Source: DASYTH01 sp035762905 (GTDB lineage: Bacteria; Actinomycetota; Actinomycetes; Mycobacteriales; Pseudonocardiaceae). From it: a stretch of 17,113 bases of DNA. The notes beneath the pieces are model-generated. The model had not been told where the DNA came from, searched no databases, and worked only from the letters and a program-made list of their open reading frames with translations. Shown one piece after another: positions 1 to 6,880 of this stretch. Position 1 is the stretch's first letter; the number at the start of each line of letters is the position of its first letter. The stretch is taken from positions 1 to 17,113 of the forward strand of contig NZ_DASUCC010000093.1 in the NCBI RefSeq assembly GCF_035762905.1, read 5' to 3'. Made by a program: the position numbers and the translations under genes.

Positions 1-1
1 A

Positions 2-127
2 CCCAAAAGCGGATGCGCCGGCCTGACCCTCTACGCCGTAGTTCGTCTCCTCCAACAACAACTGGTACGCATGGCCGGCGCATGCCACCTCTGCCAACGT
101 CCCTACCCCTTACACAGCAGAACCTAA
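2..127 (+). CDS. C-terminal end of an upstream gene (partial, unrecognised)
   Basis: An open frame enters from the left edge and ends with TAA at 125-127, giving 41 residues. It reads as plausible protein: a hydrophobic/Gln-rich helix-like stretch (LTLYAVVRLLQQQLVRM) followed by a Cys-x2-Cys pair in ACHLCQRPYP, which could be a metal-binding or redox pair near the C-terminus. The two other forward frames look less protein-like. I do not recognise the family, and with the start off the window neither length nor function can be judged. A short self-contained gene beginning further left is also possible. Confidence 0.35.
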   Translation, partial: PKSGCAGLTLYAVVRLLQQQLVRMAGACHLCQRPYPLHSRT

Positions 128-150
128 CAAAGTACTACTAGGATGGATCA

Positions 151-669
151 ATGGTTGATCGGACACCGGTGGACGTCACCAACCTGGACGGCTACGGCAA
201 TCCGGCCCTCGACTGGAACCGGGCCGCCGAGGCGCTGGCCGCCGGCCCGGCCAGCGGCTCGTTCTTCCTCGGCACCACCGGACCCGACGGCCGGCCACAC
301 GCGGCCGCGGTCGGCGCCCTGTGGCGCGACGGTGAGCTGTTCATCGTCAGCGGACCGGGGACCCGCAAGTCACGCAACCTCGCGGCCAACCCGGCGTGCA
401 CCGTCTCGGCCAGCCTGACCGGGATCGACATCGTGATCGAGGGCGAGGCGCGGCGGGTCACCGACGCGACCACCCTGGAGCGGGTGGTCGGCCACTACCG
501 CGACCAGGGTTGGCCCGCCGAGGTGCAGGGCGACGCGTTCACCGCCCCGTACAGCGCCCCGAGCGCCGGCCCGCCACCTTGGTACCTGTACCTCGTCACC
601 CCGCGCACCGTCTTCGGCGTCGGCGGTTCCGAACCGCCCGGTGCGACCCGCTGGCGCTTCGCCGGCTGA
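151..669 (+). CDS. Pyridoxamine 5'-phosphate oxidase-fold (FMN/F420-binding split-barrel) protein
   Basis: A 172-residue protein of the PPOX split-barrel superfamily. Diagnostic pieces are the first strand pair SFFLGTTGPDGRPHAAAVG (about residues 37-55), the strand LFIVSGPGTRKSRNLAANP (about 68-86), typical of phosphate/cofactor contact, and the C-terminal strand WYLYLVTPRTVFG. Members bind FMN or F420 and reduce small substrates, or are simply cofactor-binding; the substrate here is unknown. The ATG at 151 follows a weak AGGATGG element. An earlier overlapping ATG at 143 is in another frame with implausible composition. The gene ends 5 nt before the end of the convergent flavoprotein gene, with no evident terminator between them. 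Family assignment is firm, specific activity is not. Confidence 0.88.
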   Translation: MVDRTPVDVTNLDGYGNPALDWNRAAEALAAGPASGSFFLGTTGPDGRPHAAAVGALWRDGELFIVSGPGTRKSRNLAANPACTVSASLTGIDIVIEGEARRVTDATTLERVVGHYRDQGWPAEVQGDAFTAPYSAPSAGPPPWYLYLVTPRTVFGVGGSEPPGATRWRFAG

Positions 670-674
670 CCGGT

Positions 675-1847
675 TCAGAACAGGACGGCCGGCTGGTCGA
701 TGCCGAGCCGGGTCCTGGCATAGCGCTTGATCGCGGCCGGCGAGAAGCCGACGTGCTGGGCGGCGACATGAAGATCGCGGAAGCAGCGTTGCAGCGGGTG
801 TCCGGCGTACACCGCACTGGCGCCGGCGAACGTGTAGGCGGTGTCGACGGCGGTGCGGGCGGCCCGCATGGCCTGCAGTCCGCCCAGCAGTAGCCTGGCG
901 CGCTGGTCGGCGTCGGGCACGTCGCCCCGGCAGGCGGTGTCCCAGAGGTCGCCGATGGCGTCGAACAACAGGCTGCGCGCGGACTGCAGGTCGCCCTCGG
1001 CGGCGGTGAGCGCGACCTGGGCGTCGTCCTCGGCCGCGATCGTGGTCGAGGCCGTCGCGCGGGTCCTGGTCCGGGCGAGCGTGGTGAACTCGTCGAGGGC
1101 GCGGCGGCCCACGCCGAGCGGGTGGCCGGCCAGCAGCACGTTGATCAGGGTGAAGAACGGCAACCGCCACAGTGGACCGTCGTGCGGCGGCGGCTGGAAG
1201 AACGGCACCATCGTGTGCTCTTCGGGAATGGTCGCGGCGCGGACGGCGAGGTCGTGGCTGCCGGTGCCGCACAGGCCGAACACGTCCCAGTTGTCGACGA
1301 CCTCGACTTGGTCGCGGTTCAGGACGGCGAGCCGCCAGTCCGGTTCGCCATCGACCATCCGCGGGGCGTCGCCGGCCATGACGTGGCCGCCGAGGAAGGT
1401 CCAGTCGGCGTAGCGGCATCCGCTCATGAACTTCCAGTGCCCGGCCATGCGGTAGCCACCGGGTCCGACCGGGGTCAGCCGGCCGATCGGGGAGAACGAC
1501 CCGGCCGCGGAAATGCCGCCCGCGCCGGCAAGCAGTTCGGCGGCAACGGCGGGATCGAGCCAGGCGAAGAACAAGGTGGAGTTGCCGATCACCGTGCACC
1601 AGCCGGCCGAGGCGTCCGCCCGGCTGATCTCCTCGACGACCTCGACGAAGGTGGCCGGGTCCACCTCGAGGCCACCGAGCACCTTCGGCAGGGCCATCAT
1701 GAACAGTCCGGCCGCCTTGGCCTCGGCGACCAGCTCCGTCGGCAGCTGGCCCAGTTGCTCGGTTTCCCTTGCCCGGCTTGAGAACTGCTCGGCCAGGGTG
1801 GGGATCCGGTCGAGCAGGCCGCTGGTGGAGAGACTCTGGGTCGTCAC
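675..1847 (-). CDS. Acyl-CoA dehydrogenase-fold flavoprotein, possibly a class D flavin monooxygenase
   Basis: A 390-residue protein of the acyl-CoA dehydrogenase superfamily. The N-terminal helical domain carries LPKVLGGLEVDPATFVEVVE and SRADASAGWC; the middle beta domain carries GYRMAGHWKFMSGCRYADW, VDNWDVFGLCGTGSHDLAV and IPEEHTM; the C-terminal helical domain ends in FRDLHVAAQHVGFSP. This arrangement (G-x-W-x-F-x-SG, then W-x-x-x-G-x-x-GTGS) is typical of the type-2 C-terminal domain subgroup, which includes two-component flavin monooxygenases such as HsaA-like hydroxylases as well as dehydrogenases. The acyl-CoA base glutamate is not obvious, so monooxygenase-type chemistry is a fair alternative. 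The start is GTG at 1847 with AGGACGG about 10 nt upstream. No reductase partner is adjacent, although the convergent PPOX-fold protein could handle flavin. Confidence 0.88.
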   Translation of the reverse strand: MTTQSLSTSGLLDRIPTLAEQFSSRARETEQLGQLPTELVAEAKAAGLFMMALPKVLGGLEVDPATFVEVVEEISRADASAGWCTVIGNSTLFFAWLDPAVAAELLAGAGGISAAGSFSPIGRLTPVGPGGYRMAGHWKFMSGCRYADWTFLGGHVMAGDAPRMVDGEPDWRLAVLNRDQVEVVDNWDVFGLCGTGSHDLAVRAATIPEEHTMVPFFQPPPHDGPLWRLPFFTLINVLLAGHPLGVGRRALDEFTTLARTRTRATASTTIAAEDDAQVALTAAEGDLQSARSLLFDAIGDLWDTACRGDVPDADQRARLLLGGLQAMRAARTAVDTAYTFAGASAVYAGHPLQRCFRDLHVAAQHVGFSPAAIKRYARTRLGIDQPAVLF

Positions 1848-1944
1848 CTGGACACCGTCCTCGAGGGGCCGGCCCCGACTTTCGTCGGGTGCCGGTTGCC
1901 AAACCTAGCGGCTGATCGGTCGATTCTTCACCGCGTCGTGGCTG

Positions 1945-1959
1945 CCTACCCTTTGTAGG
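1945..1959. promoter_or_regulatory. Short inverted repeat upstream of the SGNH hydrolase
   Basis: CCTAC-CCTTT-GTAGG forms a 5-bp inverted repeat with a 5-nt centre, ending 35 nt before the SGNH hydrolase ATG in the divergent intergenic region shared with the flavoprotein gene. It could be an operator half-site pair. There is no further support, and a chance occurrence is quite possible. Confidence 0.25.
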
Positions 1960-1994
1960 GGCTTGATTACCCAAACGTGCAAGGAGTCGGGAAA

Positions 1995-3752
1995 ATGCGC
2001 TACAGATCACCACGATTAGCCATCGGTGCCGCGGGCGTCGTCGTCGCCCTCGTCGCGACCTTGCTGACCACGGAACTGGCCGGCACCAACACCGCCTCGG
2101 CGGCGAGCCGGTCGGTGTCGACCGGTGAGATCGCGGCCGGAGTCCTTTCCGTGAGCCGGAGTTACCCCGGTGGCCTGCCGGCGCTGCTCGGGCTGTTCAG
2201 CACCGGTGAGTGCGCCGGTGCCGGGTCGTACGACGGCGCGCCGCCGGCCTGCCGCGCGATTCTCGACCGGATCAGCCAGGAGGGTGCCGGGCAGCAGTTT
2301 CCGGGGTCGATTCCGGATGTGTCGACCGAGCCGGATCAGAACCCGCCGCCGCAGGAACCCCGGGATCCCACCGACGCGCTGACCCCGGAGCTGATCGACG
2401 AGATGGCGGCGGCCGGGGCGCCGGCCGACCTGATCGCGGGGCTGCGGCAGGATCCGCCGGTGCTGCCGCAGCGGTACCGGACGTGGTTCGGTCTCCCGGA
2501 CGCCCAGCCGCCCGCCAACCCGACCCCGACGAGCACCGTGTTGCCGCCGCCCACGTCGACCACCCGCACCGGCCTGCCGACCACCGGCACCGACACCAGC
2601 ACCACGATCACGCCACCGACGACCACGGTTCCCACGACCACAACGACGGTGCCCACCACGACGACCACGGTTCCCACCACCACCACGACCACGACGATCC
2701 CGACCACGACCACCCGGACCACGGTTCCGACCACCACCACCACGACCACCCGGACCACGGTTCCCACCACCACCACGACCCAGCCCCCGCCACCGCCGGA
2801 GCCGCTGCTCGTGGCCGTCGGTGACTCGGTCACCTCGGGACACGAGGCCCGCCCGCCGAACGTCGGGCTGATCTGGACCACCTTCTGCGACGACCCGGGA
2901 GTCAATGCGGCCAACCCGGGATCGAGCTGGGCCGGGGTGCTCCGCGGCCTGGTCGGCGTGGCCTGGCCGCGCTACTTCAACTTCGCGCACAGCGGCTCGA
3001 CCACCACCGACGTGCTCACCACCACGCCGTACACCAACCCGTGCGGCGTGGCCTCGCAGCCGGTCGTGCCGCAGATCGGTGACGCCACGGCGGTTCTGCG
3101 CCGCTGGCCGAGCCGGCCCGGTTCGGCCAACGTCGCCGTCGCGACCGCCGGGATCAACGACACGAACTGGGTCGCGGTGGCCACCCAACTTGTCTCCCGG
3201 GCGTGGGGATGGCCGGTCACCCAATGGGTCGCGCCGGCACCGGCGGCCGCCGTCGCCAACGTTGCGGCGTGCAACAACTGGGTGTTCGGCAATCCGGCCG
3301 CCGGCGTCGCACCGGCCTGGAACGGCACCGCGGTCTCCGGCACCATCACCGCCAACACCGCGAGCATCGCGCTGAACCTGATCACCGCCGACCCCGGCGC
3401 GCAGGTCCGGCACCTGCTCTACTACACCTGGGCCGGCGACACCAACCTGCCCGCGAACTGCCAGCCCGCGTCCGCAAGGGCCACCGGGATGCTCAACGGC
3501 TGGATCCAGGTCGGCATCCTCATCGCGCAGATCGTCTGGGCGTTCTTCGGCGGCAACGCGAACCGGATCCAGGCCGGCTGCGCACTCGGCTGGTTCAACG
3601 GCCCGCGGTTCGTCCAGATGCGGCTGATGTCGTGGGGTGCGAACTGGGCGTTCCTGCCCGGCTGGCCACACCCGAACGCGGCCGGTCGCACCGCCCTCGC
3701 CAACTGCGTGAACGCGACCCTGCCGCGCGCACCAGGCGGCGGAATCGCCTGA
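1995..3752 (+). CDS. Secreted SGNH/GDSL-family hydrolase with Thr/Pro-rich linker
   Basis: A 585-residue secreted esterase/lipase-type protein. A Sec signal peptide is clear: MRYRSPR, a hydrophobic core AIGAAGVVVALVATLL, then a probable cleavage near ASAAS. After a mature N-terminal region of about 170 residues comes a Thr/Pro/Val linker (roughly residues 190-268), then the SGNH domain. Visible blocks are VAVGDSVTSG with Ser278, the FAHSGSTTTD glycine block, GIND with Asn388, and WPHPNAAG with His559. The Asp normally three residues before the His is a Gly here. Start choice: AAGGAG at 1981-1986 lies 8 nt before ATG 1995, whereas an in-frame GTG at 1977 would place that ribosome site inside the gene. 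The likely role is hydrolysis of esters or lipids outside the cell; the substrate cannot be read. Confidence 0.9.
   Translation: MRYRSPRLAIGAAGVVVALVATLLTTELAGTNTASAASRSVSTGEIAAGVLSVSRSYPGGLPALLGLFSTGECAGAGSYDGAPPACRAILDRISQEGAGQQFPGSIPDVSTEPDQNPPPQEPRDPTDALTPELIDEMAAAGAPADLIAGLRQDPPVLPQRYRTWFGLPDAQPPANPTPTSTVLPPPTSTTRTGLPTTGTDTSTTITPPTTTVPTTTTTVPTTTTTVPTTTTTTTIPTTTTRTTVPTTTTTTTRTTVPTTTTTQPPPPPEPLLVAVGDSVTSGHEARPPNVGLIWTTFCDDPGVNAANPGSSWAGVLRGLVGVAWPRYFNFAHSGSTTTDVLTTTPYTNPCGVASQPVVPQIGDATAVLRRWPSRPGSANVAVATAGINDTNWVAVATQLVSRAWGWPVTQWVAPAPAAAVANVAACNNWVFGNPAAGVAPAWNGTAVSGTITANTASIALNLITADPGAQVRHLLYYTWAGDTNLPANCQPASARATGMLNGWIQVGILIAQIVWAFFGGNANRIQAGCALGWFNGPRFVQMRLMSWGANWAFLPGWPHPNAAGRTALANCVNATLPRAPGGGIA
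2621..2780 (+). repeat. Degenerate tandem repeat encoding Thr/Val/Pro linker
   Basis: Repeated units of ACCACGGTTCC and ACC/ACG triplet runs encode variations of TTTTTVPTTTT inside the SGNH hydrolase gene. The unit recurs at least five times with drift in length, giving a low-complexity minisatellite. The encoded linker is probably extended and possibly O-mannosylated, separating the catalytic domain from the N-terminal part. The reverse strand of the same tract gives spurious Val- or Trp-rich open frames that are not genes. Confidence 0.85.
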
Positions 3753-3791
3753 GGCACGACCGAGCCGATATCCGATCGGGCCGCATGAACG

Positions 3792-3826
3792 CCATCGGGC
3801 TGGGTAACCCCCCACCAGCCCGATGG
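3792..3826 (+). terminator. 12-bp perfect hairpin after the SGNH hydrolase gene
   Basis: CCATCGGGCTGG (3792-3803) and CCAGCCCGATGG (3815-3826) are exact reverse complements around an 11-nt loop. It begins 40 nt after the SGNH hydrolase stop and ends just before the AGGGAGG ribosome site of the next gene, so it could terminate the hydrolase transcript or sit in the next gene's leader. There is no U-tract after it, which is common for actinobacterial terminators. Confidence 0.65.
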
Positions 3827-3844
3827 AAGAGGGAGGTGTGTGTC

Positions 3845-4171
3845 GTGCCGAAGGCATGGAGCGCCAAGCGAGAACGTCAGTACGAGCACATCAAGGCGTC
3901 CGCGAAGGAGCAGGGCGCGTCCACCGACCGGGCCGAGGAGATCGCCGCGCGCACGGTGAACAAGAACCGCGCGCAGGCCGGTGAGGCCAAACAGGCCAGC
4001 CGGACGTCCCTGGAGGACATGTCGCCACAGCGGCGTGGCGGCCTGCGGTCCGGACGTAACGGACCCAAGGGACCGACCCGTGACCAGCTCTACAACGAGG
4101 CCAGACAACGCAACATCAAAGGCCGGTCGAAGATGACCAAGAAGGAGCTGGTCAAGGCTCTCGGCCGGTAA
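3845..4171 (+). CDS. Plasmid-stabilisation-like small basic protein with C-terminal Rho-N/SAP-like motif
   Basis: A 108-residue basic protein beginning MPKAWSAKRERQYEHIKASA, a signature of small actinobacterial proteins often annotated as plasmid stabilisation proteins. Residues 1-50 hold the conserved YEHIK and RAEEIAARTVNKNRA segments. The middle is low-complexity and the end, DQLYNEARQRNIKGRSKMTK followed by KELVKALGR, resembles the Rho N-terminal/SAP-type helix-extended-helix that binds nucleic acid. GTG at 3845 is chosen because AGGGAGG (3830-3836) lies 8 nt upstream and homologues begin with MPKAW. The true role is unknown; the name is inherited from early annotation and the gene is usually chromosomal. 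It is followed by a strong terminator, so it appears monocistronic. A weak SigB-type promoter (GCAT-N15-GGGTAA) may overlap the upstream hairpin. Confidence 0.85.
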   Translation: MPKAWSAKRERQYEHIKASAKEQGASTDRAEEIAARTVNKNRAQAGEAKQASRTSLEDMSPQRRGGLRSGRNGPKGPTRDQLYNEARQRNIKGRSKMTKKELVKALGR

Positions 4172-4191
4172 CCCCGCGCCGAGCGCCCGAT

Positions 4192-4229
4192 GGCAAACCC
4201 GCCGGTAAGCAGGGACCGGCGGGTTTGCC
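4192..4229 (+). terminator. Strong intrinsic terminator (15-bp stem)
   Basis: GGCAAACCCGCCGGT (4192-4206) and ACCGGCGGGTTTGCC (4215-4229) are perfect reverse complements around an 8-nt loop, followed by TTGTT. It lies 20 nt after the stop of the plasmid-stabilisation-like gene. Its 3' arm supplies the GTTT of the proposed promoter of the next gene, so terminator and promoter overlap. Confidence 0.9.
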
Positions 4230-4248
4230 TTGTTCGGCGTCGAGGTAT
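4223..4248 (+). promoter_or_regulatory. SigB/SigF-like promoter, apparently leaderless, of the HhH-GPD gene
   Basis: GTTT at 4223-4226, a 16-nt spacer and AGGTAT at 4243-4248 resemble the actinobacterial general-stress sigma consensus (GTTT-N15/17-GGGTAT, one mismatch). The -10 ends 8 nt before ATG 4257, so transcription would start at or next to the start codon. The downstream sequence GGTATCCGC-N5-ATG also occurs at the F420 oxidoreductase gene near 5860. Confidence 0.5.
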
Positions 4249-4256
4249 CCGCACCG

Positions 4257-4862
4257 ATGGCCAAGGAATCGGTGCGAGAGATCATTACGGAGCACGGCAC
4301 CACCTTCGCCGAACAGGCCGGCATCCGGCTGGCCGACCAGCCGGCGCCGTTGTTCCAGCTGCTGGTGCTGACCACCCTGCTGTCCGCGCGGATCAAGGCG
4401 GACATCGCCGTCGCCGCGGCCAGGGAGCTGTTCGCCGCGGGCTGGCGCACGCCGAAGGCGATGCGCGAGTCCACCCGGCAGCAGCGGGTGGATGCGTTGG
4501 GGCGCGGGCATTATGTGCGCTACGACGAGAGCACCGCGCGGGCGCTGGCCGAGACCGCCGAGCGCACCCTTGAGGTGTACCGGGGCGACCTGCGCCGGAT
4601 GGCCACCGCCGCCGACCACGACCCCGCCCGGTTGCGCGACCTGCTCACCGATTTCGCCCGGATCGGCCCGACCGGCGCCGAGATCTTCTGCCGGGAGGCG
4701 CAGGCGGTCTGGCCCTGGCTTCGGCCCTACTTCGACCGCCGTGCGCTGACCGCGGCGGGCAAACTCGGCCTGCCCACCGATCCGCACCGGCTCACCCGGA
4801 CGCTTGCCGGCCCGGATCACGCCCGGCTGGCCGCCGCGCTGGTCAGAATCAGCGTGAGCTGA
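4257..4862 (+). CDS. HhH-GPD-type endonuclease III-like protein
   Basis: A 201-residue protein matching an actinobacterial family related to the HhH-GPD base-excision-repair glycosylases. Helical segments LFQLLVLTTLLSARIKADIA (about residues 32-51) and RQQRVDALGRGHYVRYDE precede a helix-hairpin-helix, LLTDFARIGPTGAEIF (about 129-144), the DNA-binding signature. There is no C-terminal Cys4 iron-sulphur loop. I do not see a catalytic lysine at the usual hairpin position; D160 in PYFDRRAL may correspond to the conserved aspartate, so activity on damaged bases is uncertain. ATG 4257 is preferred because the longer TTG start at 4230 would overlap the terminator hairpin; no strong ribosome site is present, consistent with leaderless expression. 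The gene is convergent with the F420 oxidoreductase. Confidence 0.8.
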   Translation: MAKESVREIITEHGTTFAEQAGIRLADQPAPLFQLLVLTTLLSARIKADIAVAAARELFAAGWRTPKAMRESTRQQRVDALGRGHYVRYDESTARALAETAERTLEVYRGDLRRMATAADHDPARLRDLLTDFARIGPTGAEIFCREAQAVWPWLRPYFDRRALTAAGKLGLPTDPHRLTRTLAGPDHARLAAALVRISVS

Positions 4863-4879
4863 CCGGACCGCGGTTCACC

Positions 4880-5851
4880 TCAACCGGCCGCTTCCCGCAG
4901 CGCCGGCAACAGCCGCCGCTGCGCCAGATCGAGGAACTCGTCCTGGTGCTCGCCGCCGATCTGAACCAGCGCAAGGTGGGTGAACCCGGCCGCCCAGAAC
5001 GGTTCGGTCGCCGCGACGATCCGGTCGACGTCCGGTCCACACGGGATCGCCGCGGCCACGTCGTCCTCGGTGACGAACCGGGTGGCTGCCGCGAACGCCG
5101 GCGGGCCGGGCAGCTCCGCGTTCACCTTCCAGCCGCCGCCGAACCAGCGGAACTGCTCGTGCGCCCGGCGAACGGCGGCGCCCCGGTCGGGGTCGTAACA
5201 CACCGGAACCTGGCCGATCTTCGGGCTGGATCCGCTGTTCGCCTTGTCCCACAAGGAAACCAGCTCGGCGTCCGGTTCCACCGCGATCATCGCCGAACAC
5301 CACGGGGCGAGCGTGTCGACCGACTGCGGGCCGGACACCGCCCCGGCGATCGGTACCCGCGACTCCGGCAGATCCCACAACTTCGCCGAGTCCACCAGGA
5401 AATGCCGACCCGAGTAGGTCACGTACCCGCCGTCGAACAGCCGGGAGATGATCTCGACCGCCTCGCCGAGCATCTCGTGCCGGCGGTCGGCCCCCGGCCA
5501 CCCGCGCCCGACCACGTGCTCGTTGAGGTTCTCGCCGGCGCCGACGCCCAGCGTGAACCGGCCACCGGACAGCAGGCCCACGGTCGCGGCCTGCTGTGCC
5601 ACGACAACCGGGTGATACCGCATGATCGGACAGGTCACGTAGGTCATCAGCTCGACCCGGTCGGTCACCTGGGTGACCGCGCCCAGCACGCTCCAGGCGT
5701 TGGGGGCGTGACCTTGTTCGTCGAGCCAGGGAAAGTAATGGTCGCTGAGCACCTCGAAGTCGAACCCGGCCCGCTCGGCAAGTCCGGCATGCCGGACCAG
5801 CTCGGCGGGCCCGGCCTGTTCGGTCATCAGCGTGTACCCGATCGCCACCAT
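4880..5851 (-). CDS. LLM-class F420-type oxidoreductase
   Basis: A 323-residue luciferase-like TIM-barrel protein of the F420-dependent glucose-6-phosphate-dehydrogenase-like subgroup. Recognisable pieces are VAIGYTLMTEQAGPAELV at the N-terminus, FEVLSDHYFPWLDEQGHAPN with the conserved SDHxxPW, RVELMTYVTCPIMRYHPVVV, GRFTLGVGAGENLNEHVVG (F420/phosphate-binding loop), and RRHEMLGEAVEIISRLFDGG. Such enzymes transfer hydride between F420 and sugar phosphates, alcohols or ketones; the substrate here cannot be told. ATG 5851 is preferred over ATG 5902 because family members begin with the first barrel strand, and because a stress-type -10 (GGGTAT) lies exactly 8 nt upstream of 5851. The end is convergent with the HhH-GPD gene, 17 nt apart. 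Confidence 0.88.
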   Translation of the reverse strand: MVAIGYTLMTEQAGPAELVRHAGLAERAGFDFEVLSDHYFPWLDEQGHAPNAWSVLGAVTQVTDRVELMTYVTCPIMRYHPVVVAQQAATVGLLSGGRFTLGVGAGENLNEHVVGRGWPGADRRHEMLGEAVEIISRLFDGGYVTYSGRHFLVDSAKLWDLPESRVPIAGAVSGPQSVDTLAPWCSAMIAVEPDAELVSLWDKANSGSSPKIGQVPVCYDPDRGAAVRRAHEQFRWFGGGWKVNAELPGPPAFAAATRFVTEDDVAAAIPCGPDVDRIVAATEPFWAAGFTHLALVQIGGEHQDEFLDLAQRRLLPALREAAG

Positions 5852-5859
5852 GCGGGCGG

Positions 5860-5885
5860 ATACCCCCGCATCCGTCGGACGACAC
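5860..5885 (-). promoter_or_regulatory. SigB/SigF-like promoter, apparently leaderless, of the F420 oxidoreductase
   Basis: On the minus strand GTGT (5885-5882), a 16-nt spacer and GGGTAT (5865-5860) resemble GTTT-N15/17-GGGTAT with one mismatch. The -10 ends 8 nt before ATG 5851, matching the spacing at the HhH-GPD gene. Both share GGTATCCGC immediately before the start region. Confidence 0.45.
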
Positions 5886-5914
5886 CCGGTGGATATCGAC
5901 ACACCCGGCCGGGG

Positions 5915-6235
5915 TCAGTGCCGGCTGATCACCACGGCCAACGCGATCAGGGTGGCGAGCCCGCCGGCGACGCCGATGACCGCGACCCGGTTCGTCCTGG
6001 CGGCGTGGACCAGTTCCTGGGCGTGCCCGGCGGCGGAACCCAGCGCGTCGTGCCACAGCGCCATGCGGTGCTGCGTGGCCTCGCGCACCCTGGTCTTCAC
6101 GTCCACCTTGTGCCGGAGCTGCTCGACCGTATCGGCCAGCTCGGCCCGGGTCAGCTCGACTTCGTGCCGTAGGTCCTGGTCGGTGGGACCGTTGCCGGGC
6201 AACGTGTACCGGTCCCGCTTCGTCGGTGTGCTCAC
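5915..6235 (-). CDS. DUF3618 family membrane-anchored protein
   Basis: A 106-residue protein of the DUF3618 type: a charged N-terminus, then LRHEVELTRAELADTVEQLR and a Lys/Arg-rich helix (HKVDVKTRVREA), ending with one membrane helix, VAVIGVAGGLATLIALAVVI, and a short basic tail. The first two thirds look amphipathic or coiled-coil. Function is unknown; the family is commonly found next to holin-like proteins in actinomycetes. The GTG start at 6235 overlaps the stop of the holin-like gene as GTGA, so translation is coupled and the gene is the third of a three-gene operon. Confidence 0.85.
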   Translation of the reverse strand: MSTPTKRDRYTLPGNGPTDQDLRHEVELTRAELADTVEQLRHKVDVKTRVREATQHRMALWHDALGSAAGHAQELVHAARTNRVAVIGVAGGLATLIALAVVISRH

Positions 6236-6639
6236 TTGTCCGCCCTCTCCTTGACCATGTCGATGTCCTCGCGCACCCGGGCGAGCGTGTCCTGCGGGAC
6301 CGGCGGCAACGCCCGGCGCATCAGCGCCCGGCCGACCAGCGCGACCGGAATCGCGACGAGCAGCAGCCCGATGCCCACCAGCAGCGCGCTGGCCCACGCC
6401 GGCATGACGGTGGCGAGGGCCAGCACCGCGGCGGCCAGCAACGCCACACCGGCGTAGCCGACAATGGCGGCGGCCGCCGCGAGCGTGCCGCCGCCGAGCG
6501 CGCCACGACGCGCTTTGCCCGTCATCTCCCGGGCGGCCAGCCGAGCCTCCGTGCGCACCAGGCGCACGGTCTGCTCGGACAGGTCGCTGAGCAGTTCGGC
6601 GATGGACCGGTCGGCCGCCGGTCGCTCCACGGTGGACAA
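6232..6639 (-). CDS. Phage-holin-family-like (actinobacterial holin superfamily) membrane protein
   Basis: A 135-residue protein with RSIAELLSDLSEQTVRLVRT and EARLAAREMTGKARRGALGG, followed by two membrane helices (about residues 53-80 and 85-108) and a charged tail. This is the standard layout of the widespread actinobacterial 'phage holin family' (putative holin-X superfamily), which is chromosomal and probably an envelope or stress protein rather than a lysis protein. TTG 6639 is chosen because GAGGAG lies 6 nt upstream; a GTG at 6630 is possible. It starts 14 nt after the hydrophobic peptide gene and overlaps DUF3618 by 4 nt. Confidence 0.8.
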   Translation of the reverse strand: MSTVERPAADRSIAELLSDLSEQTVRLVRTEARLAAREMTGKARRGALGGGTLAAAAAIVGYAGVALLAAAVLALATVMPAWASALLVGIGLLLVAIPVALVGRALMRRALPPVPQDTLARVREDIDMVKERADK

Positions 6640-6653
6640 AATCCGCTCCTCGG

Positions 6654-6824
6654 TCAGACCCGGGGACCGCGGGAGAACGAGCTGCGCCGCAGGTACCCGA
6701 ACGCGGCGGTCCCGATGAACAGGATGATCCCGATGATCGCCAGCCACAGCAGACCCTCGAAGGCGAACCCGAGAACCGAGAGCACGAGCCAGACGACCAG
6801 TAACGCGACGATCAAACCGAGCAC
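6654..6824 (-). CDS. Small hydrophobic two-helix membrane peptide
   Basis: A 56-residue, almost wholly hydrophobic protein: LGLIVALLVVWLVLSVLGFA forms a first membrane helix, LLWLAIIGIILFIGTAAFGY the second, and the tail RRSSFSRGPRV is basic. Similar small 'hydrophobic proteins' are common in actinomycetes, often stress-induced, and have no known function. The start is GTG 6824 with GGAGG 6-7 nt upstream. It is the first gene of the operon leading into the holin-like and DUF3618 genes, with a stress-type promoter 57 nt upstream. Confidence 0.75.
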   Translation of the reverse strand: MLGLIVALLVVWLVLSVLGFAFEGLLWLAIIGIILFIGTAAFGYLRRSSFSRGPRV

Positions 6825-6880
6825 GACACACCTCCACGACAGCGGAACGGCCCGCGGTAACCACCGGGGGCATCCCATGG

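Noticed and set aside
1977..1994. Upstream GTG start for the SGNH hydrolase
   Set aside because: It would place the AAGGAG ribosome site inside the coding region and add six residues before a perfect signal peptide.
370..2013. Long minus-strand open frame overlapping the flavoprotein gene in another frame
   Set aside because: Arg/Pro-rich composition and complete overlap with a well-recognised gene on the same strand; a GC-bias artefact.
2336..2914. Val-rich and Trp-rich reverse-strand open frames across the Thr linker
   Set aside because: They are the reverse complement of the ACC/ACG repeats; no start context and no recognisable domain.
6232..6639. Holin-like gene and neighbours as a prophage
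   Set aside because: This holin-like family with DUF3618 is a common chromosomal actinomycete cluster; no other phage genes are present.
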